Source: a bacterium
GTDB taxonomy: Bacteria > Verrucomicrobiota > Verrucomicrobiia > Limisphaerales > J093
Direction: 5' to 3'
NCBI GenBank assembly: GCA_021823625.1
Contig: JAKANS010000005.1
Coordinates: 1 to 64,000, forward strand
DNA: 64,000 bases
The position numbers and the translations under genes were made by a program. The notes under the pieces are model-generated. The model searched no databases, was not told the DNA's origin, and saw only the letters and a program-made list of their open reading frames with translations. Positions 40,280 through 50,027 of this stretch are shown here, in pieces. The first letter of the stretch is position 1. Each line of letters begins with the position of its first letter.

Positions 40280-40411
40280 GGGCGCATCTCACTTTCTTGC
40301 AACTCCGGTGGGAATTCCGAGGAAAACCGGAGATTTGCCTTGGGATCTCTGAGTGAAATCATGTGAATTCCCCCGGAAAACGGAGGGTGTGCAAGAAAGT
40401 GAGATGCGCCC
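40280..40411. mobile_element. 132-bp MITE with 22-bp perfect TIRs (GGGCGCATCTCACTTTCTTGCA) and 9-bp TSD (TAGGTCGTA at 40271-40279 and 40412-40420)
   Basis: TIRs and TSD read directly; inserted in the RM coding sequence. Confidence 0.92.
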
Positions 40412-42711
40412 TAGGTCGTAGCCTTGGAGAAAACTTGCTGGTCACCAAAATGGACGATGTGCACAAGATGTTTGCCAGCGGACAGAATTTCACGGAGCGC
40501 CTGGCCGTATTGAGCATTGAAGAATTTGTTGGGCAAGATGAAGCCAAGCCGGCCGGCCTTGGCTAGCAACCCAAGTCCGCATTCGGCAAATACAACGTAG
40601 ATGTCGTAGTTGCCCTGGCTTGCGGCTGTGTAGGTATGATTGAAGTATTCGACTTCCTGTGGCTGCGAATCCTGCATCGTCTGGATGCGGACGTACGGTG
40701 GATTTCCAATCACCGCGTCGAAGCCGCCTTCCCATTCTGGTCCAATCGCCGGCGAGAGGGGCATTGCCTTCTCGCCCTTCCGCTTCTTGGAACCGTCGCT
40801 GCCAGGTAGCGGCACGCCGGGCCTGGTGTAGTCCAGGGGCGCAGCAGGCGTCTCGCGCAACTCGCCACTGGAAGTCGCGCGCCGGAATATTTGCGGGAAC
40901 TCCGCCTGCCAGTCGAGGACGTTGATGCGGTAATGTTCCTCGTCGGTGAGAAGCGGGAGTTCGGATTGGTGGTAGAAATCCGGGCCGATGAGCGAGTTGC
41001 CGCACTTGATGTTGTCGCCGAGGTCGGGCAGGGCGCGTTCCTGGGAGAACCGGAAGAGGGTCTGGAGGCTTTGCCCCGTCTCGCCCTCCAGCACTTTGAG
41101 CCGCAGGGAGAGTTTGGTGACCTCGACCGCCTGCGTGTCAGTGTCCACGCCGAAGAGGTTGTTCAGGAGAATGCGCTTGCGCTCGGCGATGGTGAGTTTC
41201 CAGCCGCCGCTGGTCTGCACCAGGGCGGGTTTGCTGCCTTTCGCCCACTTCGCCGGGTCATTGGCCAGGTGGAATTGGAGATGCCAGTCCAGCAGGAATT
41301 GGTAGGCGCCGATGAGGAAGGAGCCCAAGCCGCAGGCGGGATCGAGGATGTGGCGTTGAGCGACGCGGTTGAGCATAGTGGTGGCGGCGCGAGGCGAAAG
41401 TGGGCCACGCTCGCCCTCACCCGCAACAACCAGTTTTCCTCCTTCAACCCTCACCCGGCCTTCGGCCACCCTCTCCCACTCCGGTGGGCGAGGGTCCGGG
41501 GGAGGGGGAAGCGCGCTTGAAGAAACCGGTTCGCCTGAAGTGTTGCCGGAGATTTCCGCCAGCAGTTTCCCAACGGTCTGCCGGACGATGTAGTCCACAA
41601 TGTAGGTGGGCGTGTAATAAACGCCGCCGGCCGTCTTCACCTCCGGCTTGTCGTCCACCACCGCGCGGTGGCCCTCGGTCAGGCGGATGACCTTGCCGAG
41701 AAATTGCTCATAGACCTGCCCAAGAATGTCGGCGGTGAGGACGGAGAATTCGTAGGGACTGTCGGGGTAGTAGAGGCTGCGCAGGATGTCGCGCAGCAGC
41801 TTGTCGTCGAGATCGAGGGACCGCGTGAGTTCGTCGGGATCTTCGTGCCGGCCCTTTTCCCTCTTGAAATGGAAGAGGCCGGAGTTGTAGCGGGCGGCGG
41901 CGGCCTCGAACAACTGGCACAAGCGCGGGGAGATGCGGTCGCCGTTTACGAACGCGCGCAGCCGGCCGTAGTCCTCGATGCCGCGGTCCTCGCCGATGCG
42001 AAGGAAGATGATGCGGTCAATGATGCGCTGGACGGCGAAGTTGAGTTCGCGCTGGCTGAGCTTCGGATTGCGGAGGGCGCGGTTCTCGGCCAGGCGCTTG
42101 CGCCAACCTTCGATGGTTTCAAGGAAAGCGTCGTCCACGGTGGTACCACGCTTGCCCTTGGAGCTTTCGGCGAACTTGTCGAAGGAACCTTTGAGGACGG
42201 CCTCGCGGGAGAAGACCGAAGCGATCCAGTCCCACTTCTCGCCGAGTTCGCGGAAGGTGCAATAGAAGATGCGGGCGGTGGCGGCGGGGTCATCCTGGTG
42301 CGGCTTGATCCGGCAGTCATAGACGGCGAACTCCTCGAAGTCGCTGAGGATGCTGAGGGGAAGCTTGGCGGACCAGGCGTAGCGGCGGAGCTGGTAGGCG
42401 GGGCTGGGCTCGTCCTTGATGCAGACGGACGGCTTCTTGGCTTCGAGGAAGAACTTGCGCGTCCCGCCAATGCGGAAGCCGTAGTCGGGCGCTTTCGTCG
42501 CGCCGCCGCCGCGAATCTGGTCCTCGTGAATGACATCCTTATAGGCCTCGGCGTAGCCCTGCACATTGTCCACGTCCCAACCGAGAGCCTGGAAGAGCGG
42601 GTCGAGGAACTCGCGGCGGAGCTGGGTTTCGTTGTACTGGCCGGACTTGTAGGCGTCGCGTTGCTGCTCGAAGCGAGCGACAAGATCCAGGACGGTTTGG
42701 GGCGCACTCAT
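40411..42711 (-). pseudogene. Eco57I-like (type IIG) restriction-modification DNA methylase, truncated at its 3' end by the MITE
   Basis: 'HILDPACGLGSFLIGAYQFL', 'FDAVIGNPPYVRIQ', N-terminal endonuclease-like 'APDYGFRIGGTRKFFLEAKKP'; ends '...FSKATT*' at the MITE junction. Confidence 0.9.
41447..41512. repeat. REP-like palindromic repeat in frame within the methylase CDS
   Basis: CCCTCACCCGGCCTTCGGCCACCCTCTCCCACTCCGGTGGGCGAGGGTCCGGGGGAGGG, related to the 2909-3043 units. Confidence 0.75.
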
Positions 42712-42899
42712 CGTTTCGAGTAAAGGGCATTTCCCGGTTGCGAAAACACCGCGGTACCGGCGCCGGTTTCCTTCACACCGCCGTGGCCCAAGGCCTGGAA
42801 GCGGCGGACCTGGAAGCGCTGGGCTTCGCCCTTCTCGTGCCCGGTGACGTGCTGGAGGCACCAGGCGACAAAGCCCTCGATCGGTACGGCGTCCGGCAT
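42708..42899 (-). pseudogene. N-terminal fragment of a second type II RM DNA methyltransferase
   Basis: 'MPDAVPIEGFVAWCLQHVTGHEKGEAQRFQVRRFQALGHGGVKETGA' resembles N-termini of type IIG-like enzymes; ends abruptly. Confidence 0.65.
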
Positions 42900-43047
42900 G
42901 GGGAGGTTGTAGCGAAGTGGGCGGCAGACCGGAAAGGAAAAGCAGTGGGCTGGCGATCCAATCGCGGCCGTGCCCGCACGAACTCGTCTTCACTCCGAAT
43001 TCCAATTCTCGACGGGAAGCTCCCGAAGACGCGGTCTGCAGCCGAAC

Positions 43048-44493
43048 TCAGCGTCCCGCAGACGCGCCGAGTCTCACCAACACCACGCACGGTGGGCGGA
43101 TACGCGGGAGGTCCAGTCGCTGGTCCGCCGCAAGTTGACCGTGGGCAACGCTGCCGAGGTCGCGCCCGGCATCCACGGCCAGCACTTCGTACTCGGTGGC
43201 TCCCGCCCAAGGCACGCCGTCGAGGACCAGCGCGAGCGCATCGGCCGCCGGATCCAGGTTGCTGATCGTGACTCCAGCCTCCCGCCGTGCGGCATCCACG
43301 CCGGCCACGGCCGTCACGCGGCTCGAGCCAACCACCGTGGCGGCGGTGCGCAGCGGCGTGTCGAGCAAACGCCGAAACGCCCGGAAGTCGTGGAACGTTT
43401 TCTTCGGCACGCCGTTGAAGTCGAACAGGCCGAAGCCTTGAATCTCGCCGGTGTAATAGTTCGCCACGTCCACCGGCGCGTCTAGGAGGAGCAGCAGCGC
43501 CGCCGCCGTGAACGCCGCGCCCGCCGGACCGTTCATCTCCGCGAACCACTCCTGGCGCGGCAGCCCCTGGCCTTCTTTCACCAGTGGCTGCCAGTCGTCG
43601 CGAGGCAGGTAGTTCCATTCGTTCAAATGGCTCTCGGTCTTCGTGAAACCGAAGTCGTCCAGCACCCGCCGCATCGCTTGCGCACGACGCGGCAGGTCCC
43701 ACGGGTCACTCGTGTAACGATGCCAGGAAAAGAAATCGAGCGGCACGTGGTGGTCCCGGCACCAACTGAGAAACGCAGTTACGAACGGCGTGGGCGTGAA
43801 AGTCTCGCCCGCGAAATCGCCGGTGCCGCCCACCGCCGGACCGCCCACCTTCGCCTCCGGGAAGCGCGCCTTGAGGGCCTTGGCGGTGACCTCGAACAGC
43901 CGGAAGAACTGCTCGTCCGTGCCGGTCCACATGGCGGGCCGCACGTCCGGCTCGTTCCAGATTTCCCAGTACGCGATGGGTTGCCGGGCGCCGCCGGCCC
44001 AGCCTTCCGTGTAATGCCGCGCGATGCCCACGCAGATCGCGGCCCACTTTTCCGGGTCGGTTGGCGGGTTCACGTAGTACTTGTGCGGCGTGTGCTCGAT
44101 GCTTTCGCCGAGGCGATAAACGAGCCGCGAGCCGACATCCGCGATGGTCTGGAGATAATCGTCGGTCTGGCGGAAATCGTAGTTCTCCGGCAGTGCCGGG
44201 TCGTCGCGGAAATCGCGGAAAATCGTGTGGATGTCCACCGCCTCGGCGTTGAGCCAGACGGTGTCGTGCAGGCGCGTGAACGGCACGCCGAGCTCGCGGT
44301 GGTAGGCCGAGAGGTCCACCGTGCCGCGATAACAGAGCGGTCCGCAGTTCACGCCGTGAAGCGGGCGGATGACGCCGTTCGTCCGCGCGAAATCGACCCG
44401 CACCTCCGCCGCGCGCAACACCGAGCCGAAACAGACCGTCGCCAGCCAGACCAGGCAGGCCGGCGCGAGCAAGCTACGTGGATGGGAGAGCAT
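43048..44493 (-). CDS. glycoside hydrolase family 39-like protein
   Basis: 'IRPLHGVNCGP', 'YWEIWNEPDVRPAMWTGT', 'HLNEWNYL'. Confidence 0.85.
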   Translation of the reverse strand: MLSHPRSLLAPACLVWLATVCFGSVLRAAEVRVDFARTNGVIRPLHGVNCGPLCYRGTVDLSAYHRELGVPFTRLHDTVWLNAEAVDIHTIFRDFRDDPALPENYDFRQTDDYLQTIADVGSRLVYRLGESIEHTPHKYYVNPPTDPEKWAAICVGIARHYTEGWAGGARQPIAYWEIWNEPDVRPAMWTGTDEQFFRLFEVTAKALKARFPEAKVGGPAVGGTGDFAGETFTPTPFVTAFLSWCRDHHVPLDFFSWHRYTSDPWDLPRRAQAMRRVLDDFGFTKTESHLNEWNYLPRDDWQPLVKEGQGLPRQEWFAEMNGPAGAAFTAAALLLLLDAPVDVANYYTGEIQGFGLFDFNGVPKKTFHDFRAFRRLLDTPLRTAATVVGSSRVTAVAGVDAARREAGVTISNLDPAADALALVLDGVPWAGATEYEVLAVDAGRDLGSVAHGQLAADQRLDLPRIRPPCVVLVRLGASAGR

Positions 44494-44842
44494 GACGTTG
44501 CTTACCGTCGCGGCGGGCGAATGGCAAGCCCGACCCCGCCAAAGCCTCATCCCAGTGCGGAAGCCACACGGCGGCCAAGGCCTTGGAAGCCGAGGGTGGG
44601 TGCGTTATATCGCGCGTAAGAAGACAAAGCGAGTTGCTCTTTCTGCATCGTGATTGCGCGAGCCGGAAATGGACGGAAGGCATGCCCCAGACAGAACGTT
44701 GAGTTAACCCAAGTGCATGGGGGCGAACTTGACTGAGTGGCACGGTCGTGTCAGCGTGCGTGCCCATGAAGCACCCCACTCCGTATTGGCTTTTGCCCCT
44801 GGCTTTGGCCCAACAATACTGTTCGGCATCATTCGCACATTT

Positions 44843-45121
44843 ATGAACACATCGCGCACTGCACTCAGCACATCAGCGGTTCTCCTTGGATTGAATCTCC
44901 TCGCCGGGTGTTGCACGGCACCTCACAGGCGCACTGATCCGAGTTTCCCGGTGGCCACCAGCCCTGAGCACCGATATGACGTTTACGTTGGTGACAAACG
45001 CTTCATAGTCGACTCCGTGCACTTTCAAGGTGACTGGGTGATCTTGGAGGGAGGCTATCCCGCTGCGAAGGCACTCTGGATACCTCGCGGGCGCGTCGAT
45101 TGGATACAAGAGCCCAAGTGA
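44843..45121 (+). CDS. small lipoprotein
   Basis: 'LLGLNLLAGCC' lipobox; 92 aa. Confidence 0.6.
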   Translation: MNTSRTALSTSAVLLGLNLLAGCCTAPHRRTDPSFPVATSPEHRYDVYVGDKRFIVDSVHFQGDWVILEGGYPAAKALWIPRGRVDWIQEPK

Positions 45122-45284
45122 TTGCCGAACAAACCAGATGCAGCGAACCCGGCGATGGCGCTCCGGTTTGCAGTCGAGGATCAGGGGCGCCGGGTCACTG
45201 ATCTGGAACGTTCGGCGGTTTGCGCCACCGAGGTCTTGCCGGTGGACATCCCCCGGCGGCTGGGCATATGTTCCAGCCGCTGAT

Positions 45285-45485
45285 ATGCAAATTGAGCTTG
45301 AGCAAGAAGCGGACGGCCGATGGCTGACTGAGGTGCCTGAACTGCCTGGGGTGATGGCGTATGGCCGGACGAAGGAGGAGGCACTGGCCAAGGCCAAGGC
45401 CCTGGCCCTGCGTGTGATGGCCGATCGCCTGGAACATGGGGAGCCGATTCCGGAATTGACGGATGTGTTCTCGGTGGCTGCATGA
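45285..45485 (+). CDS. hicB: HicB-family antitoxin
   Basis: 'MQIELEQEADGRWLTEVPELPGVMAYGRTKEEALAKAKALALRVMADRLEHGE'. Confidence 0.9.
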   Translation: MQIELEQEADGRWLTEVPELPGVMAYGRTKEEALAKAKALALRVMADRLEHGEPIPELTDVFSVAA

Positions 45486-45697
45486 GCCAGTGGGGATCAG
45501 CGAAGGCACGCTCGGTTTTGGCGGCGCTGTTGCGGATCGGCTGGCAGATCAAGCGACAGTCGGGTGGGTCTCACCGAGTCCTGGCACGGACAGGGTGGCC
45601 GGACTTCGTTTTCGCGTTCCACGACGGTGAGGAAATTGGCCCACGGATGCTCGCTCGGATCGCCCGGCGTACTGGCTTGCGGCCCGAGGACCTTTGA
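45482..45697 (+). CDS. hicA: HicA-family toxin
   Basis: 'VLAALLRIGWQIKRQSGGSHRVLARTGWPDFVFAFHDGEEIGPRMLARIARRTGL'; ATGA overlap with hicB. Confidence 0.9.
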   Translation: MSQWGSAKARSVLAALLRIGWQIKRQSGGSHRVLARTGWPDFVFAFHDGEEIGPRMLARIARRTGLRPEDL

Positions 45698-45817
45698 ACA
45701 CCATGCCGAACCAAACACTGCACGGAATGGCGGCCCCGCGACGCCGGTTGCCAACCCGTGAGTTGTGACGGGGCCGCCATCGGTGAGCCGGTCGTTGGCC
45801 GGACTTGAACCTGTGAG

Positions 45818-45997
45818 ATGAGCAAGGTCTTTGCAGTGGTGCTGGGGATTTGTTTTGTCGCGCTGGGCCTGGCGACGTTGTGCTTCGCCTGGCAACGCCC
45901 CACGATCTACGGTCTGGCGGTTGGCCCGCTGTTCTTGGTGGCGGGAGTCGCGTGTTTCTTTCACCGCGGGTCTCCCAACCGCCGCCGCCCCGATTGA
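45818..45997 (+). CDS. 59-aa predicted membrane protein (below ORF-track cutoff)
   Basis: MSKVFAVVLGICFVALGLATLCFAWQRPTIYGLAVGPLFLVAGVACFFHRGSPNRRRPD. Confidence 0.5.
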   Translation: MSKVFAVVLGICFVALGLATLCFAWQRPTIYGLAVGPLFLVAGVACFFHRGSPNRRRPD

Positions 45998-46081
45998 CCG
46001 GAGCCTGAATCCACGACCGTTGCTGTCCCGGCGCGGCCGGCCATTGCCAACAGCAGACCGATCACCAAGCCGCCAGGCACG

Positions 46082-46280
46082 CTTAAACCCGAAAACCGAA
46101 GTCGAGTTGGGGAGCGCACGCGCCCCGCGTGCGGTTTTCGGCGCCTTCGCCGAAAAAGGCTTTGGCCAGAAACCGTGCGCCCACCGCCTGGACCGGGCAG
46201 GCCCAAGGCGCTGGACGCGAGGCGCGTCCCGCCACACCCGAGGGCGGGCGTGCTCCCCAACTTCGGAATTCGGGTTAAAG
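46082..46280. repeat. ~200-bp element with imperfect terminal inverted repeats (CTTAAACCCGAAAACCGAAGT..GTTGGGGAGC)
   Basis: right end reverse complement CTTTAACCCGAATTCCGAAGTTGGGGAGCAC aligns to the left end. Confidence 0.75.
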
Positions 46281-46311
46281 GGAGTCGGAGTCGAGCGAGT
46301 CAATGCACCGC

Positions 46312-47958
46312 TTATCCCGATGGATGCGTGCCACCCTCAACTGGCGCCGGGATGGATGCGCCCGTGTTCCCGGAAAGCGCGCGACGCCCGCGCGGCGCAC
46401 AGACCAACCCGGTGGCCAGCGCGATCAGGCCCAGCGAAACCGGGGCGACGCCGATGGTGACCGCCTGGTTGACCAGGTAAAGCGTGCCCGCGAGCAGCAG
46501 CGGCGCCGGCATGGCGGTCAGCACCGCGCGCAGGAAAGTTCGAACGGCACTCTCTTCTCCGCCGGGCACCAACAGAGCGAGCGTTCCCAGCAATGTCGGC
46601 CAAAGGAAGACGTAAGCTGCGGCGGGCACGAACCACGCCGAAACGAGAGTCAAGGCCAGCCACGGCAATAACCCGCCCGCGAGTCGTTCTTCAGGACTCA
46701 GGCCGCGCAGCAGCCAAACGTTCAAGCCCAGCGTGAGCAGCACTGTCCCCAGGGCGAGGCCCGCCAGGTAGCCGTCCTCGAAAGGCAGTCCAACCACAAA
46801 TGGGCCGCGACCGGCCGGATGGTAGGCCTGACGGAGCAGCGCAACGGCGAGGAACCCCAGTCCCGCGGCCAGAACGAAGGACAAGAGACTAACGCCCAGG
46901 CTGCCGAAGCTCCGGCCCAGACGCAGCGATCGTCGCCGCCGCCAGCACGCCACGACGAAAAGGACGGGCGTCAAACATGCCAGTGCCGCGGCCAGGGCTT
47001 GCGGGTAATGGACCAGCCAACCGCGCCACAGCGGAAAGTAAGTCGCCTCGCCGGCATCTTTGAGTTCCTCCAGTTCGGCCGGGGTGGCTCGGCCCAGGGC
47101 GGTGGTCAAAGGCAGAAGATAAGAGCCATAGTGTTGCAGTGTGCGCCGGCTGAGGTTGTCCGGTGTGTCCCGCGGCGTGTGGTAGTATTCGAGTCCGCCC
47201 ACGAAGGCGAAGTTCATCCCCGTGCAACCGGCCTTCAGGAACACAGAGAAATCTGTGTCGTTGGGCAAGCGGCGATAGACTTCCCGGGAGAACGAACAGG
47301 CGACCGGATAGGGACAATGCCGGTTGAGCAGCGCGATCAGCCGGTCCGCGCCGGGGCTGGATTCGAACATCAAAACCGGGCCGTGGTTGCCGCGGGCTTC
47401 CAGGTTCAGGACGACGCGGACGTCACGCCAGAGTTCGGAGTACTCCTGAACGAAGGCGCGGGCCCCCAGCAACCCGTGTTCCTCCCCGTCGGTGAACAGA
47501 ACCGCGACGCGGTTGCGCAGCGGGGGACCGGCTCGCAGCGCGCGTAAGGTTTCCAGAATGGTGGCAACGCCGCTGGCGCAGTCGGCCGCCCCCGGCCCAC
47601 GCGGCACGGAGTCGTAGTGGGACACCAAGAGAATGACCGGTCGGCTGGCGTCGGTTCCGGCGAGTTCGCCGTAGAGGTTGCCGAGCTTGAGTCCGCCTTG
47701 CTCACCCGGAAGTTCACGCACGGTCAGTCCCAGCTTGGACAGATCTGCCTTCAAGTAGGCCCGGACGCGAAGGTTCTCCGCTGTGCCAGCGGGGTGGAGT
47801 TCCCGGGCCATGGCGCTGACATGTTGCCAGGCGCGCTCGGCGGAAAAGGCGTTCTCCGGTGCCTCGATCGGCAGCGGGGCAGGTAGCCACGCCCCGGAGA
47901 GGCCCAAGGCGACAGCAAGAGAACCCAGCGTTAGGCCAAGAACACCGGAGGATTTCAT
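46312..47958 (-). CDS. M28-family metallopeptidase with C-terminal TM region
   Basis: 'VILLVSHYDSVPRGPGAADCASGVATILETLRAL', 'LFTDGEEHGLLGARAFV'. Confidence 0.93.
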   Translation of the reverse strand: MKSSGVLGLTLGSLAVALGLSGAWLPAPLPIEAPENAFSAERAWQHVSAMARELHPAGTAENLRVRAYLKADLSKLGLTVRELPGEQGGLKLGNLYGELAGTDASRPVILLVSHYDSVPRGPGAADCASGVATILETLRALRAGPPLRNRVAVLFTDGEEHGLLGARAFVQEYSELWRDVRVVLNLEARGNHGPVLMFESSPGADRLIALLNRHCPYPVACSFSREVYRRLPNDTDFSVFLKAGCTGMNFAFVGGLEYYHTPRDTPDNLSRRTLQHYGSYLLPLTTALGRATPAELEELKDAGEATYFPLWRGWLVHYPQALAAALACLTPVLFVVACWRRRRSLRLGRSFGSLGVSLLSFVLAAGLGFLAVALLRQAYHPAGRGPFVVGLPFEDGYLAGLALGTVLLTLGLNVWLLRGLSPEERLAGGLLPWLALTLVSAWFVPAAAYVFLWPTLLGTLALLVPGGEESAVRTFLRAVLTAMPAPLLLAGTLYLVNQAVTIGVAPVSLGLIALATGLVCAPRGRRALSGNTGASIPAPVEGGTHPSG

Positions 47959-48200
47959 GGCTGGAAAGCTTGCTCGCCCGGCCGGCACAGGACAAGACGC
48001 AACGCCGCTGCCATCGCCGGCGCACCAACGGCACAAGTTCGCGTGGCGGGTGCGAGGGTGAGGCCCAAACTGGCTCCGCTCTGGCGGAACCGTGCGGGTG
48101 CCGGTGGTGAGGCTCGCTTTGTCGATGCCAGTGGGAACCGAACCGCGGATGCTGGGGACGTGGCTTGCGGGCGAGCGCGAGTGCCGGCACTTTGCGCGGC

Positions 48201-49763
48201 ATGGACGATCTCGGCCACTTGGACGAACTCATGATCTGCCGGCTCGACACCAGCCGTCGGCAGGTTTCGCCGTGCACCATTGTGATCTTCGGGGCGAGCG
48301 GCGACCTCACCGCGCGCAAGCTCATCCCCGCGCTCTATCACCTGCACGGCAAAAAGCTCCTGCCCGAGCCGGTCCGCATTCTCGGCTTTGCCCGCCGGCC
48401 GAAGACGGACGAGTCATGGCGCGCGGAACTCTTCGGCGAGCTGCAAAAGTATTCGCGCACCCAGCCGGTCGATGTGGCGCGCTGGGAGGCCTTCGCCGCC
48501 AACCTCGGTTATTGCCAGGGCGACCTGAACGACCCGGAATCCTATCGCCGCCTGGCCGCGCGGCTGAACACGCTGTCGCCCGCCGAATTGGGCCGCAATC
48601 GCCTCTTTTACCTGGCCACGTCGCCCAGCCAGTTTGCGGAAGTAACCGAGCGCCTCGACGCCGCCAGTCTGCTGCACCGTGACGAGCAGCCGCCGTTCTG
48701 GCAGCGCGTGGTGGTCGAGAAGCCGTTCGGGCATGACCTCGCTTCGGCGCGGGCGTTGAACCAGGAACTCGTTCAGTTCGCCCATGAAGGCCAGATCTTC
48801 CGCATCGACCACTACCTCGGCAAAGAGACCGTCCAGAACATCCTCATGTTCCGGTTCTCGAACGCGATCTTCGAGCAACTCTGGTCGCGCCAGTCGGTGG
48901 ATCACGTCCAGATCACCGTGAGTGAGAAACTCGGGGTGGGCGCGCGCGGCGGTTACTACGAGGAAGCCGGCGCGCTGCGCGACATGGTGCAAAATCACCT
49001 GCTCCAGGTGCTCTCGCTCGTGGCGATGGAACCGCCGGTGTCGCTCGACGCGGAGGCCATCCGCGACGAAAAGGTCAAGCTGTTGAAATCGATCCGGCCA
49101 GTGGCACCGGAGGCAGCCGGCCGCCAGGTGGTGCGCGGTCAGTACACGGCCGGCCAGGTCGATGGCCAACCCGCGCCCGCCTACCGCCAGGAACCCAAGG
49201 TGCGGCCGGACTCGAACGTCGAGACCTTCGCCGCGCTGCGGCTGCTGGTGGACAATTGGCGTTGGGCGGGCGTGCCGTTTTATCTCCGCACCGGCAAAAA
49301 TCTGCCGCTCAGCGCGAGCGAGGTGCGCGTGCAGTTCCGGCCGACGCCGAACGTGCTCTTCGCCGCTCAGTGCGGGCCGCGACTCGACGCGAACGTGCTC
49401 ACGCTCCGGCTCCAACCGAACGAAGGCATTTCACTCCGCTTCAATGGCAAGGTTCCCGGCGCGAGCATGACCGTGCGGCCGGTCCGAATGCATTTCGGGT
49501 ACGACGCGGAGTTTGGCGCGTACACCCCGGAGGCCTACGAGCGGCTGCTGCTCGACGCGCTCGAAGGCGATGCCACGCTGTTCATCCGCCGCGACGAAGT
49601 CGAAGCCGCGTGGACGTTTGTGGATGGCATCCGCGCGGCCTGGGACGACGCGCCGCTGGGCGAAGGCGAGTTTTATCCGGCGGGCACTTGGGGGCCGGCC
49701 GCGGCGGATGAGTTGCTGGTCCGCGATGGTCGCCAGTGGCGCAACCCGCAACCGGTGACCTGA
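48201..49763 (+). CDS. zwf: glucose-6-phosphate 1-dehydrogenase
   Basis: 'IFGASGDLTARKLIPALYHL', 'RIDHYLGKETVQNILMFRFSN'. Confidence 0.97.
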   Translation: MDDLGHLDELMICRLDTSRRQVSPCTIVIFGASGDLTARKLIPALYHLHGKKLLPEPVRILGFARRPKTDESWRAELFGELQKYSRTQPVDVARWEAFAANLGYCQGDLNDPESYRRLAARLNTLSPAELGRNRLFYLATSPSQFAEVTERLDAASLLHRDEQPPFWQRVVVEKPFGHDLASARALNQELVQFAHEGQIFRIDHYLGKETVQNILMFRFSNAIFEQLWSRQSVDHVQITVSEKLGVGARGGYYEEAGALRDMVQNHLLQVLSLVAMEPPVSLDAEAIRDEKVKLLKSIRPVAPEAAGRQVVRGQYTAGQVDGQPAPAYRQEPKVRPDSNVETFAALRLLVDNWRWAGVPFYLRTGKNLPLSASEVRVQFRPTPNVLFAAQCGPRLDANVLTLRLQPNEGISLRFNGKVPGASMTVRPVRMHFGYDAEFGAYTPEAYERLLLDALEGDATLFIRRDEVEAAWTFVDGIRAAWDDAPLGEGEFYPAGTWGPAAADELLVRDGRQWRNPQPVT

Positions 49764-49814
49764 GCGGCGCCGCCTGGCCTGGTGGGGCAAGACTCCGTCG
49801 AGCCGTGCATTTGG

Positions 49815-49960
49815 GCCACTGAGGCGCGGAGACACAGAGTGGGAATTCGGCAAGCAGGAAAGCAGGAAAAGCCTGCCGGCAATTGCTCAGTGTCTGGATT
49901 CTCGCTTTCCTGCTTTCCTGAGTTCCAAATTCAATCTTTGTGTCTGGGTGACTCCGTGGC
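49815..49960. repeat. 146-bp imperfect hairpin/MITE-like element between zwf and pgl
   Basis: GCCACTGAGGCGCGGAGACACAGAG..GAATTCGG..CAGGAAAGCAGGAAA pairs with the reverse complement of the right half GCCACGGAGTCACCCAGACACAAAG..GAATTTGG..CAGGAAAGCAGGAAA. Confidence 0.8.
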
Positions 49961-50027
49961 CGTGGCTTGCAGCCGCCTTGGGCGCGTTTGCGGACTGCCG
50001 CCGATTGGTTCAGTTTGGCGCTGTCCA

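Noticed and set aside
41668-42723. 351-aa plus-strand ORF with Val/Glu/Gly-rich sequence
   Set aside because: Antisense to the RM methylase, which has clear catalytic motifs.
45285-45697. HicBA considered as a novel defence pair
   Set aside because: Both proteins fit the well-described HicB/HicA families and the gene order is known.
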